Below, piece after piece: positions 43,381-55,699 of a stretch of DNA of 64,000 bases; position 1 is the stretch's first letter, and each line of letters opens with the position of its first letter. Both the position numbers and the translations under genes were made by a program. The DNA comes from Zygaena filipendulae. Taxonomy: Eukaryota > Arthropoda > Insecta > Lepidoptera > Zygaenidae. The stretch covers positions 3,874,001-3,938,000 of the forward strand of contig OU015650.1 of assembly GCA_907165275.2 (NCBI GenBank), read 5' to 3'. The notes beneath the pieces are model-generated. The model was not told the DNA's origin. It did no database searches and was given only the letters and a program-made list of their open reading frames with translations.

Positions 43381-45798
43381 GTAAAGGATTTAGACATGTT
43401 ATATTTATTAGATTTTTGTTATACCATGTCACAAATAAAAAAACAAAACAAAAATCAATATTTAACAGTAAACGATTCACAAATGAAACATCTGTTTATA
43501 ATCCATTTGAAATATAGATTTCATAAATGGTGATAGAATACTTTCAACAAAATGCGCGTAGTCCATGTATATGTGTTGAGCATCAAATTCAATTGGCAGT
43601 CGGCAAAACGAATAGAATCTGTTAATCCTACGTAACTTAGTCACGCTCTGTCATTCCAATGGCCATATGGCGTCTTGCTTTGACACTTCTGCCGACAAAG
43701 GACTTTTTGTCACCAAAGAATTGCTACACAATAGCGGATTTAGCTGCCTCCGATGACGTTTGTGATTTCACGGGGAGCAAACCAATGCGTTCCGACAATC
43801 ACGGTGTGAAATTACAATGTGAAAATAATAATTGTAAGTCAGATTATTAAATGAAACTAGACGCTGCCATTGTTAATATTATACGGCGTCACTAAATACG
43901 TGCAGTTTTATTAGTCTTGGAATAGTTTTAATACCGCGTGAAATCGTGAGAAGTTACAGTGGGCCTGTAGTAAGTACCTACTTAGGTACCCGTGAAATCT
44001 AACAACGAAGGGTTGGCTATTTCACCCGTTATGAGTGTGCTATTTTAGCATTAGTTAATGACCATTTAAGTAAAATTTCGGGTAAACAATAATAATAAAA
44101 TAATTAATAAAAGTACCTAGGTAACCTTTTATTTTTAACCCCGTAGTTCAAAAGTTTGAGATGGGGACCTTAAGAATTATAAGTTTATTCGGTACCAAAA
44201 TACTAGACATAGTGTCTCTTAAACTAGATAAGTAAAAAATTGACTTTCACTAAGTTTTTCGGTAGCTTTTACTTTAGGGTCAGTTTGAAACGTCAATATA
44301 ATATGATTGTTTAAGAAATTAAGACCTAACCAACGATATCTATCACGCTTGTTGCACCACCCTTATTAGGTAATTCCTTCATAATTTCACTACACCATTC
44401 TATAGTTTTGCAAATTATAGTAGGTATGCACCTTCCTACCAAACTTCATCAAAGTTCACAGTCACAGACGAATTGGATGAAATTAAAAGTTTCCGTAATT
44501 TTGCCATTTGGCTAAAACCATAAAAATGTACAAAATAGGTTTATCTTTACCATAAGGTTTTAATTTTTTTTTAACAAAATGAAAGTACATATTATGAATA
44601 ACATTTTGTTTAATAAATTTAATCGATAAATTGATATTCAGATGTGTATCTTGTTTTTGGATCACAGAGTGATTTGGATTTTTTAGAGGAAAAAAAGATT
44701 TATGGAAGCATCATACAAAAATACTCACCCAGAGCTAGAGGCTTACCGCAATATATTAGACTCGTAAATTGCGTGTAATACGTCAGCAAATCTGCGTGCC
44801 GGACCCGGCTGCCCGCCCTACATTTCGTGAAAATCCACTCTGGGCCGAAAGATATGGCCCCTTCCTCAAACGAATGACACTTAAAAAGATATCGCTACTG
44901 GCCATTTATAAAACACATTCCAACCATGAATCAATGGTAGCTGTTATGACTGGAAGTAGTAAATTTAAATTCCAATTTTGAATTTTGTTTTTCTTCATCA
45001 CTTATTTTTAGCTGGGAGGCAAGACGTAGGAGCGGTGTCAAATGGTGAAATGCTTCGTGATGTGGAGATGAAATTCACTTATTCAAGAGCGTGGGATGTT
45101 TATGGCGTTCGACGCTCGCAAATTCTGGGTATCACCAATCCATCTCATTGGACCCTTGCTGTTTAGCATACGCATTGCATTGCTCAGTGCCATCCACATA
45201 CTCTTACTTTTATTATTCTATAAGTTCTGCTCTAAAGTGTCGGTTATTAAACCGAGAGGTCTACATGAGCTTGCTGTTCGAGTGTACATGGAATATTTAC
45301 GAGCAAATTATACCTACGATATAACATAATTTTAGAGTTAGCGGAAATTAAGTACCTACATATAAACATGCTAGAAACACAGAAAAGTTATTGTACTTCA
45401 TGGGATTAATACTCTATAATCTCAGACCAAATAAAAACTAAAGACGGAACGTCTCGAACAACGAAGTGAAGCCGGTTGCGTATGCATGTGGTGATTAGGA
45501 AAGTGTATGGATTTGCAATGTTTACTTACTGTTGATAAGTGATTTATGGTGTCTTTTTCTTGTAAGTGTGTGCGTGTTTCTGTGTACTTGCACGGCATGT
45601 CTTTTTCCTGGCTTCACTTGTTTGTTCTACGCGTTCCGTCTTTAGATTTTATTTGGTCTGAGACTATAATAAAATATGTTGGTATATACCTACTCGGTTC
45701 ACTCTGCTTGCCCTCACTATTTATTAATTTTATTATATATTTTATGTGACCAGTAAATTATGTTACGGTTTTTTTTTAATATTTATTGGATTTGTGCT
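43381..45798. other. No recognised gene; one membrane-like frame
   Basis: Mostly AT-rich. Frames at 44978-45166 and 45096-45329 overlap in different phases. The second encodes a strongly hydrophobic segment (LLFSIRIALLSAIHILLLLL) followed by a polar tail. Neither is recognised; a decayed gene copy cannot be excluded. Confidence 0.3.
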
Positions 45799-45945
45799 AT
45801 AAGTTTCACCCACGTGAGTTTCGCAATTCCTACAGGAACTCCTAATTTACTATCCCTATAACCTTCGCGCAAGTGCAAGCTAAGTTTTATCGCAATCGGA
45901 TGATCGGTACGGCAGCGCATAAAATACGAACAAACAAACATTGAT
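45799..45945 (-). mobile_element. Helitron-like element remnant
   Basis: AAGTTTCACCCACGTGAG, CAATTCCTACAGGAACTCC and GATCGGTACGGCAGCGC keep the order of the family, but both ends and the hairpin are lost. A CACGTG arises in the mutated hairpin. Confidence 0.5.
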
Positions 45946-46034
45946 TTTTAAATATTAAATATCAAGAAATTCTGCACGATTACTCCTGTTACATCCATTG
46001 TCCGGATCTAGGATTTTTTTCCTGGAGTTCCTAT

Positions 46035-46399
46035 ATACATATACAACGTGTTAATGAATTAACTGACAACTAGAAAGCAGTTTGCTCAGAATCGACTAGC
46101 GAATCGATAGCACTATGTTTTAATATAGGTTATATTTTTTCATTTTTACTAGCCCATGTCTAAATTATTTATAATACAATATTTGGCGCGTACGCCGCCC
46201 GCAGCAAAAAAAATCGAACCGGTAGGCGCGGGCGTAGCGCTTGGAATTTCGTAGATAGGTCACCTCCAAACTAATATTGAATAACTTTTAAAGTATAAAT
46301 TTTTTCGACATATAATATATTTTAATCATATTATTGTTTATTTTTTTAAATGGGGTGTATCAGGTTTTCAGTTAATTCATTAACACGTTGTATATGTAT
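46035..46399. mobile_element. Foldback MITE with 36-bp inverted repeats
   Basis: The left arm 46035-46070 and right arm 46364-46399 are inverted copies with one mismatch in 36 (core CAACGTGTTAATGAATTAAC). The 365-bp element carries a short GC-rich core near 46190-46240 in which GCGTACGCCGCCCGC faces GCGCGGGCGTAGCGC. No coding capacity. Confidence 0.85.
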
Positions 46400-47242
46400 C
46401 CTCAAAAAGCTTCGAGAAATTTCTTGCTTCTATGTAAGTATAGTACCATGGCTTGCAATTTGAAACCGTTTAATTCTAATCTATTTTACTTGAAACTGGC
46501 GTAACTGCATTAAATGCGAAAGTCCATAAAGAGAAAAAGGAAAAAGATTCAATGATTGTCAAATGTGTAAATACGTCGTATTTCTGGTGCTGACTGTACA
46601 TGAGTAAGCGTAAGGCACGTGCTGTTTGTAGCAACTAGCCATGTCCATTGTCCACACTATGGAACACTGAACAAGTAACTAACTAAGTTTTACTCTGGGA
46701 CACTGAAATGAAAATAAACCTTTTGTGTAGGTACATACTCAAGACAGTATCCACGTATTAAAGCCTTAGTAAAAAGTGCTGTATGTTTCTTATTTTTGAA
46801 AAGGTAACGGACAGACAGAGCTACTTTCACATTTATAATATTAGTAAAAAATTACGAATATTGTCTGTTTCTCGTGTTTCAGCCTGAACAAGGCAAAAGA
46901 GTCGAGCTATAGTGAGATGTCTAATTTTATTGTTTCTCGCGCGGCGTGTGAACGGATGCGAAAACGCCACACTCGGGGCGGTCCACACTAGATCATCGTC
47001 GGCGGTCATTAATTGTGAAAAATCATATCTCGTGAGTCGTGAGTCGTGCTAAATAGATTTAAGATGGCGCAATCGAGATTTATTCACGGGCCGACCGTTA
47101 TGAAAATTTGGTGATTCGTTTTAATTAGATTCCCTAACATCTTTAGATGAAAAGGAATATCTAAATAGATGAATTTTTCTGTAAATTTAATTTAATTAAG
47201 GTTAGTTAGTAGGTACATAGTATAGGTTATAGGTAGGTAGTT

Positions 47243-47457
47243 AGAAGTTCCGGGTTCGATTCCCGGTGGGGGTGGACTTTGTGTGATGAACACAGGGTTC
47301 CATTTTCCAGTCTGGATGTGTATATATATATCTATAGTATGATATATATGTAATAATATGTGTAGTATATACCACGATTGCTTAGTTTCCACGACACAAG
47401 CTTATAGCTTACTGTGGGATCAAGTAGATCTGTGTGTTGTGAAGTGGATTATTATAT
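47243..47457 (+). mobile_element. tRNA-derived SINE, copy 2, 5'-truncated
   Basis: It matches the 34299 copy from just before the B box (AGAAGTTCCGGGTTCGATTC) to the tail GTGGATTATTA, with few substitutions and an extra TA pair in the middle. The A box and the first 45 bases are missing, as expected for 5' truncation during retrotransposition. The ATT tail is only two units long. Confidence 0.88.
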
Positions 47458-48721
47458 GTATACCTATGTACAAAATTAAAATTATTGGTCACAAACTGTG
47501 CCCGCGACTTCATTTGCGTGATCTCAGTTTTTATGGTTTTTTTCTCTTTTATTAAAATAATAAAATTATTCATCGACTATTTGCTTCTACATAATATATA
47601 TAGTTACTGTGTGGGATGAAGGAGTAAAAACAAAGCCTATAAAAAGTAATTTGTCCATTTTTTCCCGTTTTGAACTGTATTTTTTTAAACATACCTAGTA
47701 AAAACGTATTTATATTATGCTTTCTATTCCCCCGCGGTTTTAACATAGCCTATGTTAGTCAGGGATAATGACCATTCTAATATGATTCTGATGGTGAAAG
47801 AATTTTGGAAACCCGTCCACTGTCCAGTAGTTTTTAAGTTAAATCGTAACCAACAAACAAAAAAGCAAATAATAAAGGGGAACCCTTTATAATATTAGTA
47901 ACAAAAATCAAAACATCTGCACAAACATCCACTTTTATATTATTATATTTGCTCTTAAGTCGTAGTTTACTTGTATCGAAGTAGGTATGTACACTAGCTG
48001 TTCTGCAGCTCCATACCAGAACTAATTTATCATCACTCTTACGACAAGCAATTGATAAATGCAACCGACTCTCGCGGTGTTAGGGTGTCTACATAAATCC
48101 TTGAACATGTAACATGGTCTTATTGGCCTTAACCTCTGGATGACATATAGGTACATACGACTTTAAACTTAAATGTACATTGAATAAGGACGTATTCTTA
48201 TTGCATCGTTTCGTATGTGCATATCACACAAGATATTGTTTGGAACATTCTCTCTGCGTGATACCCGAAGCCTCCGCGGGTTACATTTTATTTCCATGTG
48301 TGTTTGTTTTATGTTTGAGTGTAAAAAAAAGTTATGACCAGTCATTATTTTCACTGGCTGTGGTATCATTATTCTTTTCTGCATATTTAAATAAAGAATT
48401 GAAAAGAATCGTAAAGAATACCTACACATCGAAATATTAAAATTTCGGATCATTTATACACGTAGTGATTATTTGCTAAGTGATTTACACATAATAATAA
48501 AACTGATATAAACTGCATACCTATAGAAAAAATAAATAAATACAAAAAAACATTAAAGTATAACTGAAAACGGGGTGATGGTTTACATGGAAATAGCATT
48601 AGTTTTGAAATTACTCATAAAAAATCAGAAAGCAACCAAAAGGGACCGCTTTTCAACTAAATAAACATGTATTTCCGGGTTTTTGTTATTCAACCGCTAA
48701 GGTGAAAATGATTATGGAAAA

Positions 48722-48930
48722 TCCTACTAATATTATAAACACAGTAAACAGACAGTGGATGTTTGGATGTTTGTTACTCAATCACGCAAAAAAGGCTGAA
48801 CGGATTTGGATGAAATTTGGCATGCACGTTTTCAAGGGCACAGAGAAGGACATAGGGTAGGTACTTTTTATCACCGAATTCCCGCGGGAACTTTGAAATT
48901 ACCGCGGATGAAATCGCGGGGGACAGCTAG
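48722..48930 (+). mobile_element. Helitron-like element, subfamily A, complete
   Basis: After an A it starts TCCTACTAATATTATAAACA. It has GATGTTTGTTACTCAATCAC, GGATGAAATTTGGCATGCAC and GAATTCCCGCGGGAACTTTG, and ends CGCGGATGAAATCGCG then GGGGACAGCTAG before a T. Both termini and the host A/T pair are intact. Confidence 0.9.
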
Positions 48931-48962
48931 TATATTATATTTTATACACTATCAAACTACCT

Positions 48963-49215
48963 TTTTTTATGTCATAGGGAGCAAACGGGCAAGTGGTACA
49001 CCTGATGGTAAGTGATTACCGCCGCCCATAGACATCTGCAACACCAGAAGGCATGCAGGTGCGTTGCCGACCTGGAATAGGGATGGGAACTGGTTTTCAA
49101 GTGGGGCTGCCGGAACACACCGTTAGGTGCTTGGCGACAGATTTGCAACTTGAAGTATTGAAGTACAATAAAATTTATTCTATTCCTAGTTCGCCGCAAT
49201 CCCACTGATCGGTGG
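48963..49215 (+). repeat. Dispersed repeat, TTTTTATGTCATAGGGAGC type
   Basis: It starts with a T run and TATGTCATAGGGAGCAAACG, then GGTACACCTGATGGTAAGTG and CATCTGCAACACCAGAAGG. This sequence type is scattered through lepidopteran genomes as I recall it, and a short copy lies at 33606-33660. A 78-codon frame on the - strand (49205-48972) is a by-product of the repeat. I cannot name the transposon class. Confidence 0.6.
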
Positions 49216-51756
49216 CGGGAGTAAATTGCGACTTCCCGCGGTAGGAGCGGGGTAATCTGAGAAAATAAGGGCTCACCGTATCAGGCCAGGCACGGGGTGT
49301 GCCAGACAAATCGCGGGATTATGTTAAACTTGCTGTTACATTTAATGTTATGGTTATGGAATTCTTCGCGGGGATATCCCAATGATATGGAGCAAGAAGA
49401 TAATTTCACGTTACCCTGGAAATGTACAGGGTTAAGCGGAACGATTTCCGCTTAACCAAGTACCAAGTCAAAGGAATGTCAGTTTCCATAGTATTTCTAT
49501 TTCTAAATCGACAGATTTTTTTCAAATTAAAAAATAACCGGTATTAATACAGGTCAGAAAAAACGTAGACTTTACCAACTTTGTACCTACATAGCAATTA
49601 GTAGATAAAAAAAAATAAGTTTAAGAAAATTTATTTTGTCAATAACTTTAAAAAGATCGCGAATATACTTACATTAATTTAAAAATTTAAAATCTTTTTG
49701 AATGTTTGAACGTCAGACAACATTATTTGAAAGAAGAAGAACATAGATACAATAATTATACCTAACGCTAATAAGCACTAAGCGTCTAGGTACTTTGAAA
49801 TAAACAACAAAGCAATATTTTACGCCACGTAAGACATTTTGATAAGGCGAGCCAATATAGGAAATAACAGGGAATCCTTACTTCGTATCGGTAATATAGT
49901 GTTCCATGAGCAAAGCACTGACGCGGATATAAAATGCTCTTCGGAAGTATTCTCCGATCGGATAGAACCGTCAGCTATCGGGATTTATGTATTGTGAGCG
50001 CCAGTCCAACGGCGAAGTCCACAGTTACCTACATGTTCCAACTTCCAATCATGTATAACAAAATTCAACCGATAACAATTTTCCGTAAAACTTCTTCCGA
50101 AAACTCTAAATTTCTCATTAACTAAGAAAAAATAAAACGATATCACATTTCAAGAAATTCAATACCTAACCTAGAAGTTAATATTTTCATAACGTTGAAA
50201 CGTAAAATTTCACGTTACTATCTTACCTATAAGCAAGTGACTATTATTGTATTATAGTTAAAATTACACCACATATCTCGAGTGATAAATAAGTTTGTTA
50301 CTATCTTAATATAACACAATAGAAATCTGTCCCAGTTTATTTTATAACACCTAATAAATGATTTATACGATATCTGAAACGTGGGTAATAAACTGAACCT
50401 CGTCAAATAGAGTGTGCAATAACTCGGTGACGGTGACTCGGTAACCCATATATGATAGTTAGGTACATAGTTCTGTGCAGTAACCTAATTTCTGGGAGCT
50501 CGGGGAAGACCCATCCCATCGCTCAGCGAAGTAAATAATCATATCAGATGACCGGCTTCCTCCATCGACTAGTGCTTCAGTAACTTCCACGAAAATGAGT
50601 TATGGGCCATAACTTTTACCGTAATATAATGTATGAGGTTTCACTTGCGTGTCACCTTTTTATATGTTTTTTTATATATTTGTTGTGCGATTTTGTGTTT
50701 TACCGACGCGTTCAGAATTTACCTTAAAAACTATATTATCACAGAAACTGAATTGACTTTAATACGGGTGATTGTGACACCTATCCTGGTTTTTGACGAT
50801 TACTTGTCAAAAAATCTACATTTGCAACACTTCGTCTGCCGCAGAGTACAGTCACCCATGCTAAGGGTGCAGGAAAACTATAACTAATTGAAATAGGATC
50901 GGAAACAGTAACGTTTGCGCGGACACATTTATGCGTCACAAACGGCGCGCGCGCACCACGTCGCGACGACGGACAGATCGGCCGACGACAACGACATAAA
51001 CGTGTTTTTTGTACGGAGATGGATAAATACAAGGAATTAGGAGGATGGTGCTGTACACATAAATTTAAATTAACACAATAGTTTTTATAGCAAACAAACT
51101 TTTCCTATAAGTATCAAGTTATTTGGAACTCAAGTTACCTACCTAGTTTTTTTTTCTATGTATAATAATTTAATTTTATTTCACAACGAAAATTGTATTC
51201 ACAGGTAGTTTTGCAATGCTAATATTTTAATTTTATGAATATATTGTGGTTCCTTGTTGTTTACGCCCGCGTATTATTTAGAGTTACCGTTTTACCGCCA
51301 GAACTCAGAACTCAAATTTCAGCTTCACAGGTCAAGTACTTTTGAGATTTCGTGTTTAGACCAATTTAGATAATAATTCAAGTAACACAGAGCCTACCTA
51401 CTTGAAATATTATCTAAATTGATAAAATTTTGTGTACTTACTGCTACGTTCTGTTTTCTGTGTAAGGATAACTATGAGTATCATGGGCAAATACTGTAAT
51501 CTTGAAACCTAGATAAAATAATTATGTACCTACTTGTAGCTGTTGTTGTCCTAAATAAACGAAAAAAAAATGAAAATATTTGTCTAAAAGGAAACCTGTT
51601 GGCGCTAAAACTACCACAAATGATGAAGCTGCTTTGCTCTTTGATGAAGAATACTAAAACAAGGTAAAACTACTTAAGATTTTGTATTTATGATAATGAT
51701 GGATGTTACTATGAAAATATTCAGCGTTGTACCTGTTTACTCCTTTATATTCCTTA
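49216..51756. other. No gene seen
   Basis: AT-rich. A CpG-rich piece at about 50915-51000 (CGGCGCGCGCGCACC) stands out but has no frame. Possibly regulatory. Confidence 0.4.
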
Positions 51757-51950
51757 CTAGCTGCTCCTAGCGGTTTTACCCGCGTTAATTTTGGAGTTGC
51801 CACTGAAATTCAGGAATAAAAGTGGCACAGAACGTATTCTGTGCCTCTGACAACGGTAGATATGCTAAATTTCATGATGATCCGTTGAGTGACGAAAGCG
51901 TGCAAGTGAAACACACAAGTAGCTAATCAAACAGTTGCATTTAAGGGTAA
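51757..51950 (-). mobile_element. Helitron-like element, subfamily A, diverged
   Basis: ACTAGCTGCTCCTAGCGG and TTTTACCCGCG start it; TTTCATGATGATCCGTTGAG and GTTGCATTTAAGGGTAATA end it. It directly abuts the subfamily B element that starts at 51953, so two elements lie head to tail. Confidence 0.8.
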
Positions 51951-51952
51951 TA

Positions 51953-52270
51953 CTAGCTGTGCCCCGCGGTTTCACCCGCGCGAAAGGTTTTTATACAACA
52001 ACTTTTTTTCCCGACATCCGATTTCAATGAAACAAAGCCTATATGTAGCTCCAGGCTAAGCTTAATTTACCTGTGAAAACCGCATGACAATCCGCTCAGT
52101 AGATTCGGAGATTATCGCGAACAGACAGACAGACAGACAGACAGAAAAGAATTTTAAAAACATTTTTTTTGGATTTGGCTACTCTTCTTTTATCACCCCT
52201 CTCAATTTTAGGTAAAAATATTGAATGTACCTACAGAATCGCGAATTCTACTCTTTTATTATAGTATAGA
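51953..52270 (-). mobile_element. Helitron-like element, subfamily B, complete
   Basis: It starts CTAGCTGTGCCCCGCGG and GTTTCACCCGCG, then CCCGACATCCGATTTC, AGCTCCAGGCTAAGCTTAAT, AAAACCGCATGACAATCCGC and five GACA units. It ends TACTCTTTTATTATAGTATA, then GA. Read on - this is A, TC start, body, hairpin, CTAG, T. Confidence 0.9.
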
Positions 52271-53540
52271 TTAGTGAGGAATAAAAAGAGAGAAACGTTA
52301 AATATATTTTTCGTGTAGGTGTAAATAGGGATGAAAGGATAAATATATATTTTTTTTTAATTCACTAAGGCTTGGCAACTAGGCCTTTAGCCATAGCTTA
52401 CATTCTATAAAAGTAAGTTAAAGTATATACACTAAACACAAACTTGATACTCTTTATACATAAGTCTAATTAATTTTAGCTTGGTAGTATACTTTTCACA
52501 GATAAAAATTTTCTATCACCAGTATTACTGCTTTTACGAAAAACGCATAAATTGCCATAAAAAAAATTAAAACAGACGCTTCCGTTCTCCGTAATACGTC
52601 ATGGGCAGGAAGGGTTTCCGTTTTGACTGCAATTACATATTTGGTGGGAGAATTTCGACCACTAGATAGTGACAATCGTTCTTTAACTGTATGAATTATT
52701 GTGTCGCAGTGCATCCCACTCGTTTTCTATCGGATGTGAAGTGAAGAAAAGAGATGGTGAACATAAAGAGAATATTTCTTTATTGGTGGCAGAGACGATG
52801 AGTGAGAGATGATTATCAGGGAATCAATGTGTGAAATCATTGAACTCGAATTTTACTGGATATGGCATTTAATTAACTTAAAAATGATTGTTTTTATTCG
52901 TAAAAGTTAAATATTTTACGCCATACTCAATGTTAACACTCAGATTTTTAATTATTCATGTTTATACGTTTATATTAACACAAAGTTACTATGGTTAATT
53001 AAATTAACTAATAAGATCCATTATAATAAACGCACTACTCGGATACGTCGGATATCTTTTAAGGATATTTGTCTTTCCCAATCATTGCGCTAAAAATGAG
53101 AAGGACAAATTCAGATTTAAGAGAGTGTTCAGTTTGAGTATAGCGTTTATTAATATAGGCTTAAGTGCTCGTGTTTTGGAATTTTCGGGATTCCCTTCAG
53201 ACATTTTTGGTGACGTAACGAACCAAATGTAAACTGTGCATATGTCACTTCTGTATGTGTATCTCTTTTTGTCACCATATCTAGTTATAATAACAATGAG
53301 TGGTAGTTCAAATAATTTGACCCCTAGCGCCGCATCCACGCTGCTTAATAACCACTGGTGTCGGATGATTAGTAATGATTTATAGCGCACAACTCAACAG
53401 CCGGCTGTCATTTCGTGATAGCTAAACAATGAACCGTTCCTAATTGTATTATAGTGGTGGCCACGCGCCGTTTAATTCGTACTCCAATATAAAATTAAAT
53501 AAACTTGTATAAATAATATTATGTATGGATATTATCAATA
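52271..53540. other. No gene seen
   Basis: AT-rich; the longest - strand frame (53390-53082) is 102 codons without recognised similarity. Confidence 0.5.
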
Positions 53541-53541
53541 G

Positions 53542-53706
53542 ACTAGCTGTGCACCGCGGTTTCACCCGCGTGAGTTTCGGATTTACTTCTTAAACCTTCC
53601 CTGAACTTCCAAAAACATTTCAAGATCAAAATTATTCAAATCGGTCCAGCCAAGTCGAGTTTTAGCGAGACAAACGAACAGAAACATTTTTATATATTTA
53701 TAAGAT
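53542..53706 (-). mobile_element. Helitron-like element, short variant
   Basis: CTAGCTGTGCACCGCGG and GTTTCACCCGCGTGAG begin it. AATCGGTCCAGCCAAGTCGA and TTTTTATATATTTATAAGAT follow, a body unlike A, B and C, so probably a fourth variant. Confidence 0.75.
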
Positions 53707-54136
53707 GTAATTTTGGCTGACCGACCCATCAACATGCCTAAACCGCTGGGACTAGAAAGTTGAAACTTTTGCACAAATCTTAATTCTTTTTATTACAGGC
53801 CAGTATTAAAAAAATATTTTTTTTTTAAATTCAATCACAGAGGGTGGAATGGTTAGTATAAAATTTCTATCAAAGTACCGTTAAGTGTTAAGTTAGAGTC
53901 CTGGAAATTGGTGTTTAATGGGCAATACATATCGGAGTAAACTGTTCAAACATATATATTCTAATATAAGTACCTATTTAATAAAGAAAAGAAAAGCTTT
54001 CCTATTCAAATAAAGAAACACGGAGGTATATACGCGTGTTTCAGGATTTTTGTTAAAACAACCAGGAGGTCTTTTTCACGGATAAGTAAGGAATATGGTA
54101 AAAAGGAATTTATTAAAAAAATTCTTTATATATGAA

Positions 54137-54335
54137 CTAGCTGTTCCCACGTAATTTTTGAGTTCCCGCGGAAATTCCGGGTTACAATATAGCCCTATGG
54201 ACACTCAAAAATAAAGTGGCTTCTTATTGGTAAAATAATTTTCATAATTGGTTCAGTAGATCCAGAGACTAGGTACCTCTACAACCTCACAAATTCACAA
54301 ACTTTACCTTTTTATAAAATTTAGTAAGATAAATA
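54137..54335 (-). mobile_element. Helitron-like element, hairpin deleted
   Basis: CTAGCTGTTCCCACGTAATT lacks the GCGGTTTCACCC stem. AGTTCCCGCGGAAATTCCGG, GGTTCAGTAGATCCAGAGA and TTCACAAACTTTACC keep the order. Confidence 0.7.
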
Positions 54336-55009
54336 TAGATAAAGATAATGTATTGTAATTTGTAGTATAACTTGTTTAAAGGTGCTGCAAAATTTTCCTT
54401 CACCATATACATTATGTAGAATAAATTGACCGTTGACAACCCGACCTATTATACCCTGCCATAACAAGCTTGTGCTTGCCAAGTTGATTAGTAGTACTGA
54501 TGTCTGATAAATTATGCTGTGATATTATATTAATAAAAGGCTTTAACACCAATAAAAAAGCGTTTAGTTCATTGTGATGCTGAATCAATTAAGGTATGAA
54601 TGCCGTAAAATGCTTAACCATGCTTAAGCATTAAAAACAATTGATTCTGCTGAACTGCATGCCATTTTATTTTCCTATTGTTTAATGAATATCATTTAAT
54701 TTCTTAATTTAAATTTGTTTAAATTATTTTATTATCTTGCTAGTCAATCAATGACAGGACATAGGGACAATTTTACTTTGATTGTACTTTCATGACAAAC
54801 TAAGGCCTTTCCAAATAAATGATTTATTATTTATTTGAATATTATTGTATTTTGCATTTAGGGAAAAAAAGTTTAAAAGAAAAGATGCTTTCATAAATTA
54901 TCCATGCATGGCGTACATGACTTGTATTAGCCGTATCAAATAATTAATTGTTCCTTTGTTTAATCCATACCGGAAAGAAGACGGGACATCCACAATAGTA
55001 TCCCCGATC

Positions 55010-55698
55010 CGATCGGCTCCCGATCCGATTGAGGCGCAATGTGCATATCCTGCATACAGTATATAAGGTACTACATGATCCCATGGCCCCTACCTACCTT
55101 AAAGAACAATTTAAGTTCTGCTCCGACTGTAGTGGCCGTGCTCCTCGTTCCTCTACTTTTAAACTGATTGCTGTCCCTTTCCATAAATCACGGTTTTTCG
55201 AAAAATCCTTCACTGTCGAAAGTATACGCCTGTGGAACTCCCTCCCCGACTCGCTCAGACAGAAAGAGTCATTGGGCTCTTTTAAAGCTGCACTTCAAAG
55301 GCACTATTTAACTCTAAGTGGCTATCTACAGAAATTATGATTAATGTATGTAGTGTAAAATATCATTTTATTTTTATTTTTATATGTGTATTATATCACC
55401 TATTGCTACGTGTATGTATGTATGGCATATGTATGTATGTGTATAAAGTTGTATTATATTTAGGATATCTAAGTATTAGCGTTGTATTATCCTTATATAG
55501 TATATAGCTAGGTATTACGTTGTGCACCCAGCACCCGCTTCTAGTTTCTATTTACAGCTCTCTATCACCTTAAGGTTGCCTTGAAAAGATTGCCTCTAGC
55601 AATAAGGCCGCCTTTTGCTCTGTATCTACTTTTTATGTGTCTTAGTTTTTATTTTCTCTTCTGGGGCAATAAAGGATATTTGATTTGATTGATTTGAT
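55010..55698 (+). mobile_element. 5'-truncated LINE 3' end (CR1/jockey-type)
   Basis: The frame 55029-55340 (about 104 residues, TGA at the end) reads RRNVHILHTVYKVLHDP at its start, and later SFTVESIRLWNSLPDSLRQ followed by a SFKAALQRHYL piece. This is the typical C-terminal tail of LINE reverse transcriptases in insects. A 3' UTR of about 330 bp follows, with AATAAA near 55669 and a TTTGAT-repeat tail at 55678-55697, the usual kind of LINE terminus. No upstream RT core is present, so it is a dead 5'-truncated copy. Confidence 0.85.
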
Positions 55699-55699
55699 A

